28,821 nucleotides of DNA from Clostridium sp. UBA2485 (lineage in GTDB: Bacteria > Bacillota > Clostridia > Clostridiales > Clostridiaceae). Positions within the stretch are counted from its first letter, which is position 1; every line of letters begins with the position of its first letter. The position numbers and the translations under genes are program-made. A model generated the notes under the pieces. That model saw only the letters and a program-made list of their open reading frames with translations, searched no databases and was not told the origin of the DNA. This document shows, piece by piece, positions 15,539-23,066 of the stretch. The DNA lies in NCBI RefSeq assembly GCF_002341865.1, contig NZ_DDOV01000071.1:20134-48954 (forward strand). Reading direction: 5' to 3'.

Positions 15539-16599
15539 TATTCTGCTCCTTTCGATAGTAATAAAAATAATAAGAATGGTACCCCGACAATAGATGTAAC
15601 AATCCCTATTGGTATTAATGCACCTGGTTTTATTATTTTAGATATTATAGAAGCAACCACCATAATAAGAGCTCCAAACATGGCAGAGACAGGAGATAAA
15701 TACCTTTGATCTTCTCCAACTGATAATCTAGCAAAGTGAGGAGAAATCAATCCTATAAATCCAATAGGCCCTATAAAAGAAACTGCCCCAGTTGTTAGCA
15801 AGGTTGCAATTGTAAATACTTTTAGTTTTAGCTTGTCTACATCTATTCCAAGACTTCTTGCTCTTTCTTCACCAGCAGATAATGCTGTTATTTTCCACAC
15901 TACTGTTGTAGTTAATAAAAGGCATATAATAAAAATTGACATTGTAACAAAAACACCAACCCAAGTAGATTTTAGTAAGCTTCCAAACATCCAAAATACA
16001 ATTTGTTGAGATACTTCTGGTGCAGACATATATTGAACTAAGGATTGCAGTGCCTGAAATAAAAAATGAATAACAATCCCTGTTAATATCATTGTTATAG
16101 ATTTCATTCCTTTATTTTTTCCTATAAAATAAATACACATGCTAGATATAAATGAAAATAAAAACGCCATTAGCGGTATAGAAATCCAACCTATATTTCC
16201 AATAGTAAACCCTGTTAAGATAGCAAGTGAAGCTCCAAACCCTGCTGCTGAAGAAATACCAAGAGTATATGGACTTGCTAAAGGATTATTAAGTATTGTC
16301 TGCATATGAGACCCTGCAAGACCTAATGAAGCTCCGACAAATACACATGTTAGAGTCATCGGCAGTCTTATAGACCACATTACAGCTGAATGTACACTTT
16401 TATTCTTTGGTCCTTGCAACAATGTACTTATTACATCAGATAAAGACATACCAGATGGTCCAACAGCTAAATCTATGATACAAAATACAGCTAATAATGA
16501 AATTACAATAACAAATAAAAGAAGTCTTTTTTGATTGATATTCTTGTATATATGTTCTCCATTACTTAACTCTTCTAGTGCTTCTTTTTTATTTGTCAT
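15538..16599 (-). CDS. FecCD/BtuC-type ABC transporter permease
   Basis: A 353-residue permease with about ten membrane helices, of the FecCD/BtuC family. It imports metal chelates or corrinoids as a homodimer with the ATPase encoded next to it. Family marks are WSIRLPMTLTCVFVGASLGL, LGISSAAGFGASLAI, the ATPase-coupling loop AGEERARSLGID, and GFIGLISPHFAR. The start ATG is preceded by AAAGGAGGAATAGATA and lies three bases after the binding-protein gene. Substrate cannot be told from the permease itself; the operon suggests a metal-opine complex, cobalamin or a precursor. Confidence 0.93.
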   Translation of the reverse strand: MTNKKEALEELSNGEHIYKNINQKRLLLFVIVISLLAVFCIIDLAVGPSGMSLSDVISTLLQGPKNKSVHSAVMWSIRLPMTLTCVFVGASLGLAGSHMQTILNNPLASPYTLGISSAAGFGASLAILTGFTIGNIGWISIPLMAFLFSFISSMCIYFIGKNKGMKSITMILTGIVIHFLFQALQSLVQYMSAPEVSQQIVFWMFGSLLKSTWVGVFVTMSIFIICLLLTTTVVWKITALSAGEERARSLGIDVDKLKLKVFTIATLLTTGAVSFIGPIGFIGLISPHFARLSVGEDQRYLSPVSAMFGALIMVVASIISKIIKPGALIPIGIVTSIVGVPFLLFLLLSKGAE

Positions 16600-16602
16600 T
16601 AT

Positions 16603-17739
16603 CTATTCCTCCTTTATCATAAAAGTACCCTCTGGCTTTACAGGTAAATACTTTGTATAGAACTCATTTAGATTTACTAGTGGATCTACATCTGTAAACT
16701 TTTCTGGGTGAATAGCTTTTGCAATATATTGAAGATATACGTAATCATAAAGTGTTCTAAGTCCACTGTGATCAACCCCATATATTTCTTTATCCTTCAC
16801 TGCATTTAAATTCTCCCAACCCGGCCTTTTCAAATACATATTCATTGTTTCTAAAGCTCTTTCACTTTTAACATCAAATCCCATTTCAAATCTTTGTTTG
16901 CCTTGATCTTTAGAATTAGTTTGTCCAGAAAAAATTATAAGCTGTGGATTGCTAGATATAACATACTCAGGATTTAATGGTCCATAATCTGTAACTTTTC
17001 CCTGTGCTATGTTACTGCATTTTGCAGTTTTAAGTATATTTCCCCATAGGGAATCTCCATAAGAATTTCCATAGGTTTCTGGTCCTTGGCTTGCAAGCTC
17101 AAAATAAACAGATTTAAATTCACTTTCTGGCATTTCTTTTAATTTATTTTCAACATCTTCTGTCTGCTTTTTATAGTTTTCTATAAGTTCTTTTGCTCTC
17201 TCTTCTGTGCCAAGAAGCTTACCGAGTATTTCTGTACTCTTTATATGCTTTTCTAAAGTGAATGAATTGTAATCAACTACTGCTATAGGAATTCCAAGAT
17301 TTTTAATTGTATTAATACCATCTCCTAATTTTTTTGCTTGATAAGGTGCAAGAATTACTAAATCTGGTTTGGCATCAATTAGCTTTTCCATACTGAAACT
17401 ATCTAAATAAATTGAACCTGTGTCTATACATCCTTCTAAGTTTGGAATTACTTCTGCATATTTAGTCCACATTGCATTCATTAAATCCTTTGTTTCCCCT
17501 TTTGACATTGCAACGATTCTATCTAACTTAAAATCTCCAGATACAGCAATATAATTTTCTATATAAAATCCTAAGAATATTTTTTCTGCTGGTTTTTCTA
17601 AAACAATTTTATCTCCGTTAATATCTTCTACTTCAATAACCTTACTTTCTGCAGACTCACTTTTCCCATCTCCTTGTGAGCACCCCCCTAAACTTATAAT
17701 CATTAATAAAGTTAATATAATACTAAATACTTTTTTCAT
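16603..17739 (-). CDS. metal-chelate/corrinoid ABC transporter substrate-binding lipoprotein
   Basis: A 378-residue extracellular binding protein of the BtuF/FepB class, lipid-anchored. The signal peptide MKKVFSIILTLLMIISLGGC places the lipobox cysteine at 20. A negatively charged linker follows, then two lobes joined by a long helix: DINGDKIVLEKPAEKIF; then MEKLIDAKPDLVILAPYQ; and IENYKKQTEDVENKLKEMP as part of the spanning helix. It is longer than typical BtuF proteins. AGGAGGAATACTT precedes the ATG. It is the first gene after the cobalamin riboswitch. The riboswitch alone would suggest B12 uptake, but co-transcription with cntL/cntM-like genes suggests a cobalt-loaded metallophore as an alternative ligand. 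Confidence 0.9.
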   Translation of the reverse strand: MKKVFSIILTLLMIISLGGCSQGDGKSESAESKVIEVEDINGDKIVLEKPAEKIFLGFYIENYIAVSGDFKLDRIVAMSKGETKDLMNAMWTKYAEVIPNLEGCIDTGSIYLDSFSMEKLIDAKPDLVILAPYQAKKLGDGINTIKNLGIPIAVVDYNSFTLEKHIKSTEILGKLLGTEERAKELIENYKKQTEDVENKLKEMPESEFKSVYFELASQGPETYGNSYGDSLWGNILKTAKCSNIAQGKVTDYGPLNPEYVISSNPQLIIFSGQTNSKDQGKQRFEMGFDVKSERALETMNMYLKRPGWENLNAVKDKEIYGVDHSGLRTLYDYVYLQYIAKAIHPEKFTDVDPLVNLNEFYTKYLPVKPEGTFMIKEE

Positions 17740-17842
17740 AAGTATTCCTCCTAAAGTAGTTCGGTAATTTGAAATTTTCCGATAATTGTAATGTAATTAA
17801 GATTATTTTTCAAAATTTTATCATTCTTATATAATTTTATGA

Positions 17843-17892
17843 GCATTTTAAAATGCATATTATTAATTGATAATGCACATTATTTGCATTAT
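17843..17892. promoter_or_regulatory. paired palindromes in operon leader, candidate operator
   Basis: Two dyads lie between the leader hairpin and the binding-protein gene. One is a perfect 14-bp palindrome GCATTTTAAAATGC (17843-17856); the other is ATAATGCA, seven bases, TGCATTAT (17870-17892). On the minus strand the second begins within a TATAAT-like box (TTTGTATAATGC), so it could overlap an internal promoter. The ATAATG/CATTAT arms are reminiscent of Fur-family metal-regulator sites, but I cannot assign one. Confidence 0.35.
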
Positions 17893-17955
17893 ACAAACCT
17901 TTTTCTCTAATAAAACCTTTCACCTCCTATAAAATAAATTATTTTTTCATAAATA

Positions 17956-17985
17956 ATAGCCCTTTAACAACAGTTAAAGGGCTAT
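17956..17985 (-). terminator. hairpin of the cobalamin riboswitch expression platform
   Basis: A perfect 13-bp stem (ATAGCCCTTTAAC 17956-17968, GTTAAAGGGCTAT 17973-17985) with loop AACA, located about 65 bases downstream of the riboswitch on the minus strand. The following tract (TATTTATG) is only modestly T-rich, so it may act as a weak terminator; an alternative pairing partner was not identified. Confidence 0.55.
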
Positions 17986-18049
17986 CTATCAAAAAAAATA
18001 TTTTTCAAATATTTATACCCCCCATCGCTCGTAGAGTTATTAGTATACT

Positions 18050-18214
18050 AAAATAGGCAGGTCTTCTGGCTTAAGCATCAACATTCCTACAGCCTTCCCA
18101 GTTTCCCAGTGGCATAATTGCAGGAACTCATCTATTACAGTGGCGGGACCGCGTGGGATTCAACCCACTTCCCTTTTAATTAATAGATATTAAAATATCT
18201 ATTAAACCTATTTT
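18050..18214 (-). promoter_or_regulatory. cobalamin riboswitch
   Basis: Read on the minus strand: a P1 stem AAAATAGG/CCTATTTT (18207-18214 with 18050-18057), GGGAAGTGGGTTGAATCCCA, CGCGGTCCCGCCACTGTAA, GCCACTGGGAAACTGGGAAG and the B12 box AAGCCAGAAGACCTGCC next to P1. These are the conserved pieces of adenosylcobalamin-class riboswitches. It carries an extra AT-rich stem (TTAATAGATAT/ATATCTATTAA) near the 5' end. High cobalamin should switch off the genes below, here ABC importer plus metallophore biosynthesis genes. Confidence 0.97.
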
Positions 18215-18238
18215 CAATATATTCAATTTTCCAAAATC

Positions 18239-18268
18239 ATTTTATCACATTATGGTTATATTTAGCAA
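18239..18268 (-). promoter_or_regulatory. promoter of the riboswitch-controlled metallophore operon
   Basis: On the minus strand TTGCTA (18263-18268), an 18-base spacer ending TGTGA, and TAAAAT (18239-18244). This would start transcription about 15-20 bases before the riboswitch P1 stem. Confidence 0.55.
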
Positions 18269-18296
18269 ATACTTTTTAATATTCTATGATAAAAAT

Positions 18297-18332
18297 CATA
18301 CAATTTAAATTCTCAAGAATCTAAATTGTATG
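18297..18332 (-). terminator. terminator of the riboflavin operon
   Basis: CATACAATTTA (18297-18307) pairs with TAAATTGTATG (18322-18332), with additional pairing inside the loop. It lies 70 bases after ribH. T-runs occur on both sides, so it also insulates the next operon's promoter from either direction. Confidence 0.75.
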
Positions 18333-18401
18333 GTTTTTTGTTTATTTAATTAAGCTTTTTATAAAAATCTAATCAAATGGATAAATTAATTATTACTTAA
18401 A

Positions 18402-18863
18402 CTAAATATTCTTAATCAAATTAACCATTTCAATTGCTGTACAAGCAGCATCATATCCCTTATTTCCAGCTTTTGTACCTGCTCTTTCAATAGCTTGTTC
18501 AATATTATCTGTTGTAAGTACTCCAAAAATCGTAGGAACTCCTGTTGATAAACCTATAGAAGCAACTCCTTTTGATACTTCTGCACATACATAATCATAA
18601 TGGGTAGTAGAACCTTTAATAACTGCTCCAAGACAAATAACTGTATCATATTTTCCGGATGACGCCATTTTTTGTGCCACTAATGGAATTTCAAAAGCTC
18701 CTGGAACCCATGCAATGGTAATATCATCATCATTAACTCCATGACGTATTAATGCATCCTGAGCTCCAGATACTAATTTTGATACAATAAATTCATTGAA
18801 TCTTGCTGCTACAACTCCTACTTTTATATTGCTTGCTACTACATTTCCTTCCAATCTTCTCAT
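18402..18863 (-). CDS. ribH: 6,7-dimethyl-8-ribityllumazine synthase
   Basis: Cytoplasmic lumazine synthase (153 residues, standard length) that joins 5-amino-6-ribitylaminouracil with dihydroxybutanone phosphate, the penultimate step of riboflavin synthesis. Visible family motifs: VVAARFNEFIVSKL near the N-terminus, WVPGAFEIPLVAQKM, LGAVIKGSTTHYDYV with the catalytic His in the THYDYV region, GVPTIFGVLTTDN, and KAGNKGYDAACTAIEM. The start ATG follows TTGGAGGAAAAGAA. It is last in the ribD-E-BA-H operon, 66 bases after ribBA. Expected to assemble as an icosahedral or pentameric shell as in other bacteria. Confidence 0.97.
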   Translation of the reverse strand: MRRLEGNVVASNIKVGVVAARFNEFIVSKLVSGAQDALIRHGVNDDDITIAWVPGAFEIPLVAQKMASSGKYDTVICLGAVIKGSTTHYDYVCAEVSKGVASIGLSTGVPTIFGVLTTDNIEQAIERAGTKAGNKGYDAACTAIEMVNLIKNI

Positions 18864-18929
18864 TTCTTTTCCTCCAATTATTCTTTATAAATCTCTTCTA
18901 TTAACCTCGGATACTTTCACCATATCACA

Positions 18930-20129
18930 CTAATAAGTTGTCATATGTTCCATCTTTATCTGTTTAGTCATAAGATAAAATCTATCATCTTTGTTAGGAT
19001 TAATTTGAATAGGAACACGGTTTTTTATAGTAATACCGTAATCAGCTAGTCCTGTTATCTTTTTAGGATTATTTGTTAAAAGTAAAAGTTCTGTTGCTCC
19101 TAAATCATATAATATTTGAGCGCTAACTCCATAATCCCTTAAATCTTCTGGAAAACCAAGCTTGATATTAGCTTCTACCGTATCATATCCCTGTTCTTGA
19201 AGTTCATAAGCCTTTAACTTATTGATAAGTCCTATTCCTCTTCCCTCTTGACGCATATACAGAATAATCCCTCTTCCTTCTTCTGCAATAGCTTTCATAG
19301 CAGCATCAAGTTGTTCACCACAGTCACAGCGACGTGAGCCTAATATGTCACCAGTTAAACATTCAGAATGGAGGCGACATAAAACAGGATCTCCATCAGC
19401 TACATCTCCCATTGCTAAAGCTACATGCTCCTCTCCATTTAATGTGTTTTCATAACCATAAATGGTAAATTCGCCGTACTTCGTAGGCAGCTTTGCTTTT
19501 GCACTCTTCTTTATAAAACTTTCTTCTTTTAATCGATAAGATACTAAATCTGCAATAGTTATCACCGTTAATTTATGTACCTTTGCAAATTCCAAAAGCT
19601 CTGTGGTACGCATCATCATCCCATCTTCTCTCATAATTTCACAACATAATCCACATTCTTTAAGTCCTGCAAGCTTTACCAAATCAACAGTTGCCTCCGT
19701 ATGCCCCCTTCTTTCAATTACACCGCCTTCTTTTGACTCTAAAGGAAACATATGACCAGGACGTCTAAAATCTTCCGGATTAGCATCATCTTCTACTGCC
19801 TTTATAGCAGTAATGGATCTTTCATAAGCAGAAATCCCTGTAGTGGTATCTACATGGTCGATAGAAACAGTAAAAGCTGTAGAATGATTATCTGTATTAT
19901 TTTTTACCATCTGTTCTAGTCCAAGCTTCTTAGTCAACTTGGCACTCATAGGCATACATATTAACCCTTTTCCATAACATGCCATAAAATTTACATTTTC
20001 CTGTGTTGCAAATTCTGCTGCACATACTAAATCTCCTTCATTCTCTCTGTCAGGGTCATCGATAATTAGAACGATTTTTCCACTTCTGATATCTTCTATT
20101 GCTTCTTCTATTGTGTTTATTTTTTTCAT
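18930..20129 (-). CDS. ribBA: bifunctional DHBP synthase / GTP cyclohydrolase II
   Basis: A 399-residue fusion that supplies both precursors of riboflavin. The N-terminal half is 3,4-dihydroxy-2-butanone 4-phosphate synthase (IDDPDRENEGDLVCAAEFA; RRGHTEATVDLVKLAGL). The C-terminal half, from about 205, is GTP cyclohydrolase II with the zinc site in CLTGDILGSRRCDCGEQL and the catalytic loop RQEGRGIGLINKLKAYELQE. All catalytic motifs are intact in both halves. The start ATG follows AGGAGGAGGATATT. It is 12 bases from ribE, within the FMN-riboswitch operon. Confidence 0.97.
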   Translation of the reverse strand: MKKINTIEEAIEDIRSGKIVLIIDDPDRENEGDLVCAAEFATQENVNFMACYGKGLICMPMSAKLTKKLGLEQMVKNNTDNHSTAFTVSIDHVDTTTGISAYERSITAIKAVEDDANPEDFRRPGHMFPLESKEGGVIERRGHTEATVDLVKLAGLKECGLCCEIMREDGMMMRTTELLEFAKVHKLTVITIADLVSYRLKEESFIKKSAKAKLPTKYGEFTIYGYENTLNGEEHVALAMGDVADGDPVLCRLHSECLTGDILGSRRCDCGEQLDAAMKAIAEEGRGIILYMRQEGRGIGLINKLKAYELQEQGYDTVEANIKLGFPEDLRDYGVSAQILYDLGATELLLLTNNPKKITGLADYGITIKNRVPIQINPNKDDRFYLMTKQIKMEHMTTY

Positions 20130-20141
20130 AATATCCTCCTC

Positions 20142-20786
20142 CTAAAAACCATGTTCGATTAAAAACTGTTCCGTAATCTTACTATTATTTTCTGATTCCT
20201 TTGATTTTAAAAGCTTTTCAATATATTTTCCTACCATATCACATTCCAAATTTACCTTATCACCAATTTTCTTATAAGATAAAATAGTTTCTTTTTGCGT
20301 ATGAGGTATAATTGATACTTTAAATCCCTCTTCATCTACACAGGCAATGGTCAGACTGATTCCATCTATTGCAATAGATCCCTTTTCCACAATATAGCAA
20401 AGCTGTTTTTTATCTGTGGTAATGGTGTACCAAACAGCATTGTCATCTCTTCTTATGTGCGATATGCATCCTATCCCATCAATATGTCCAGATACCATAT
20501 GTCCTCCAAATCTTCCATTGGCAAGCATAGCTCTTTCTAGATTTACTTTTGAACCGCTTCCAATATTCCCAAGAGTGCTTCTGTTCATTGTTTCAGACAT
20601 GACATCTGCAGTAAATCCATCCTTTGCCATATCAGTTACGGTAAGACATACTCCATTAACTGCAATGCTATCTCCGATTTTTGTATCCTCTAGAATCTCC
20701 TTGCATTCAATAGTTAAAATAGATGATTTGCTTCCATTTCTAACTGACTTTATAGTTCCTATCTCCTCAATAATTCCAGTAAACAT
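20142..20786 (-). CDS. ribE: riboflavin synthase alpha chain
   Basis: A 214-residue riboflavin synthase that dismutates two lumazine molecules to riboflavin. Two lumazine-binding repeats are visible: MFTGIIEEIGTIKS with GVCLTV in the first, and NGRFGGHMVSGHIDGIG with IDGISLTI in the second. The N-terminal MFTGIIEE is diagnostic. GAGGAGTTGAAATT precedes the ATG, four bases after the ribD stop, so translation is coupled to ribD. The last 20 residues are a variable charged tail. Some naming schemes call this gene ribC. Confidence 0.96.
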   Translation of the reverse strand: MFTGIIEEIGTIKSVRNGSKSSILTIECKEILEDTKIGDSIAVNGVCLTVTDMAKDGFTADVMSETMNRSTLGNIGSGSKVNLERAMLANGRFGGHMVSGHIDGIGCISHIRRDDNAVWYTITTDKKQLCYIVEKGSIAIDGISLTIACVDEEGFKVSIIPHTQKETILSYKKIGDKVNLECDMVGKYIEKLLKSKESENNSKITEQFLIEHGF

Positions 20787-20790
20787 AATT

Positions 20791-21873
20791 TCAACTCCTC
20801 AAATATCCTTCTATGCAGAAATCATTTTCAAACTTTGCTATTGTGGTATCTTCTAGTTGAAAAGCATCACTCATCTGTTTCCGCCCCTTACCTTCAATAG
20901 GCGTAAGGGCTTCTTTTCCTCCAATTATCTTAGGCGCTATGTAAACATATGCCTTTTTTATAATTCCTGCCTCTAGAGCTGCCTCGTTTAAGGTTCCTCC
21001 CCCTTCAAGCAAAATGCTATCGACGCCTTTTTCACCAAGCCTTTCCATGAGCTTCTTTAAATTAATTCTTTCATCATCTTGAAATTCCATAAGAGTTACC
21101 CCTGCCTTGCTAAGCTTATACTTTTTTTCTTCATCTCCTTTGCAGAAAGCAATTATTGTCTCAATTTCATGAGATGATTTTACAATTTTGCTCTCTAGTG
21201 GAATTCTTAAGTTTGAATCACATATGATTCGAATAGGATTTACTCCATGGTCTATTCTGCAGTCTAACATTGGATCGTCTGCTAATACTGTTCCTATTCC
21301 TACCATAATTCCTGTGTATTTTTTTCGTAGATAATGCACATGTCCTCTAGTATCTTCTCCTGTTATCCATTTGGAATTCCCTGTACAAGATGCAATCTTT
21401 CCATCTAAGGTCATTGCGTATTTTAATACGACAAAAGGTTCTTTCGTGGAAATGTAATGAAAGAATACTTCATTTAGTTTCCTACATTCCTCTTCCAATA
21501 CTCCCATTGTTACTTCAATGCCATGTTCTCTTAAAAATTCAATTCCTTTTCCACCAACTAGAGGATTAGGATCAGTACAACCTACAATCACCCTCTTTAT
21601 TCCATGTTCCACAATGGCTTCCGTACAGGGTGGTGTCTTCCCATGGTGACAGCATGGTTCCAAAGTCACATACAGTTCTGCCCCTTTCGTGTCTTCTATG
21701 CAGCTTAAAAATGCATTTCTCTCTGCATGAAGACCACCGTATTTCATATGCCATCCCTCACCTATGATACGTCCATCCTTTACGATGACGCATCCTACCA
21801 TTGGATTTGGAGATGTATATCCAGTCCCCAGTTTTGCAAGTTCTAAAGCTCTTGCCATATAATTTTCATCCAA
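20791..21873 (-). CDS. ribD: bifunctional pyrimidine deaminase/reductase
   Basis: A 360-residue riboflavin enzyme. The N-terminal deaminase has the zinc motif HAERNAF and PCCHHGKTPPC; the C-terminal ribosylaminouracil reductase starts near residue 145 (PFVVLKYAMTLDGKIA, ITGEDTRGHVHYLRK, ILLEGGGTLNEAAL). It catalyses the second and third steps after GTP cyclohydrolase II. The start is TTG at 21873 after GGAGAGGATTGC. It is the first gene of the operon, directly below the FMN riboswitch and its terminator. Confidence 0.97.
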   Translation of the reverse strand: MDENYMARALELAKLGTGYTSPNPMVGCVIVKDGRIIGEGWHMKYGGLHAERNAFLSCIEDTKGAELYVTLEPCCHHGKTPPCTEAIVEHGIKRVIVGCTDPNPLVGGKGIEFLREHGIEVTMGVLEEECRKLNEVFFHYISTKEPFVVLKYAMTLDGKIASCTGNSKWITGEDTRGHVHYLRKKYTGIMVGIGTVLADDPMLDCRIDHGVNPIRIICDSNLRIPLESKIVKSSHEIETIIAFCKGDEEKKYKLSKAGVTLMEFQDDERINLKKLMERLGEKGVDSILLEGGGTLNEAALEAGIIKKAYVYIAPKIIGGKEALTPIEGKGRKQMSDAFQLEDTTIAKFENDFCIEGYLRS

Positions 21874-21939
21874 GCAATCCTCTCCTTTTTACTTCAGGCA
21901 ATAGTTAGGAGAATTTTTCTTTATTTTAAAACACAAAAA

Positions 21940-21965
21940 GCCCTGAATATAAAAATATTCAGGGC
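21940..21965 (-). terminator. FMN riboswitch terminator
   Basis: GCCCTGAATAT (21940-21950) pairs perfectly with ATATTCAGGGC (21955-21965) and is followed on the minus strand by TTTTTGTGTTTT. It lies between the FMN riboswitch and ribD, the place expected of the expression platform that stops transcription when FMN is bound. Confidence 0.88.
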
Positions 21966-22059
21966 ATAAAATTCGATAGCTAATTAAATTTAAATTGCAT
22001 AATAAAAACATCCGCAAAATAAATATAACGACTGCATCAAAATAAGTAGAGATATTCTC

Positions 22060-22206
22060 TCTGCTTCTTCTCCCATCCAGACTTTACTGTCGGCTTTGGA
22101 ATTGCCAGATAATCAATTATCAGCTTCACCAAATCAGCAGTCCATGTACATGAACCGCTCGCGGGCTTTACCGCCGGTAGGGAATTTCACCCTGCCCTGA
22201 AGAACT
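22060..22206 (-). promoter_or_regulatory. FMN riboswitch (RFN element)
   Basis: On the minus strand: AGGGCAGGGTGAAATTCCC, ACCGGCGGTAAAGCCCGCGA, GCGGTTCATGTACATGGACT, GATTTGGTGAAGCTG, the variable stem TGATAATTGATTATC, GCCGACAGTAAAGTCTGGAT and GGGAGAAG. These are the conserved segments of the RFN element in the correct order. It controls ribD-ribE-ribBA-ribH. Confidence 0.98.
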
Positions 22207-22234
22207 TATTTTCTTATTAACTTTTACATTATTT

Positions 22235-22263
22235 AATATAACATTAAAAAAATACTTTGTACA
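22235..22263 (-). promoter_or_regulatory. candidate promoter of the riboflavin operon
   Basis: On the minus strand TGTACA (22258-22263), 17 bases, TATATT (22235-22240), placed 30 bases before the FMN riboswitch. The -35 departs from consensus, so confidence is moderate. Confidence 0.45.
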
Positions 22264-22367
22264 GTACTTTTCTTAATTTTCTGAAAGAGAAATTTCCTCT
22301 CAATTATTAAAGTAAGTAGCAGTTATACTAAAAAATTTTTATTACTACTAAAGAATTATTAAATTAA

Positions 22368-22862
22368 TTACTCAAAAAAACCTTTATGAGAAATCTTTAT
22401 ATCATTATTTGCATTTATTTTTATATTTAAATTGCCACTTGCATTTTTTCCAACAATTCTAATAATATATTTCCCACTTTTAGGTGTAGTAAAATTTATA
22501 TCTCCACCTTCATTTGATTCATCTTTTTTAGCTATTATATTATAATCTGAATCTAACACTACAATATAAAACTTACCTTTGTTAATTTTTGTATTATCAT
22601 TTATAGTTATTTTATTATCTTTGTCTGAAGTAAACTCTATTATTGACCATTTACCTGTAAATCTATCAAACTCAAAGCTTTTTCCATCTTCAGTGTCTTT
22701 TTCATTTTTCGTAGAATAAACACTTTTTTTTGCTTCTTCACTTGATAGATAGCTATCTGAACTAATATAAAGTGAGCTATTTTTATATAACATACTCCCT
22801 ATTAGTAAGATTAATATTATAAATGTTACACAAATATTTATTGACCTACTTCTCTTTTTCAT
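22368..22862 (-). CDS. membrane-anchored extracellular protein, unknown function
   Basis: A 164-residue protein with an uncleaved-looking signal anchor (KKRSRSINICVTFIILILLI at the N-terminus, no lipobox) and an extracellular part rich in Lys, Asp and Asn. Residues from about 68 alternate hydrophobic and polar as in a beta-sandwich (GKWSIIEFTSD, GKFYIVVLDSDYNIIAKK, GKYIIRIVGKNASGNLNI). This pattern resembles small pre-peptidase-C-like or adhesion domains, but I do not recognise a family. The ATG follows GGAGGAAAAATGGA. It sits between the riboflavin leader and the ABC-2 operon terminator, so it seems to be transcribed alone. Confidence 0.7.
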   Translation of the reverse strand: MKKRSRSINICVTFIILILLIGSMLYKNSSLYISSDSYLSSEEAKKSVYSTKNEKDTEDGKSFEFDRFTGKWSIIEFTSDKDNKITINDNTKINKGKFYIVVLDSDYNIIAKKDESNEGGDINFTTPKSGKYIIRIVGKNASGNLNIKINANNDIKISHKGFFE

Positions 22863-23015
22863 TCCATTTTTCCTCCATTTTTATGTTATCAAACTATAAA
22901 TAAGTTATTGTTATATATAATGCTACTGGATAAATATATATAATATACTTATATTATCCAATACTTATTGTATATAATATTACATATACTTTCAATGTAT
23001 GAAAATTATAATAAT

Positions 23016-23051
23016 AAAAATATACCCCTTTGAATTAAGGGGTATATTTTT
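23016..23051 (-). terminator. terminator of the ECF/ABC operon
   Basis: A perfect 15-bp stem (AAAAATATACCCCTT 23016-23030, AAGGGGTATATTTTT 23037-23051) with a six-base loop, 16 bases after the stop codon of the last ABC gene. It is usable in both directions. Confidence 0.88.
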
Positions 23052-23066
23052 ATATATTAATATTAT

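Noticed and set aside
14780..17739. Plain annotation as vitamin B12 importer btuFCD
   Set aside because: The riboswitch and family fit B12 uptake, but co-transcription with cntL/cntM-like genes makes a metal-opine ligand as likely. Gene symbols were therefore left empty.
17790..17935. Possible leader peptide after AGGAGGTGAAAGG in the cobalamin leader
   Set aside because: The ribosome binding site is strong, but no well-spaced start codon opens a frame longer than about 20 codons, so I do not call a gene. An alternative is that the sequence is part of the expression platform.
20416..20856. 146-codon plus-strand frame across ribE and ribD
   Set aside because: Antisense shadow of two clear riboflavin genes; no ribosome binding site or family features.
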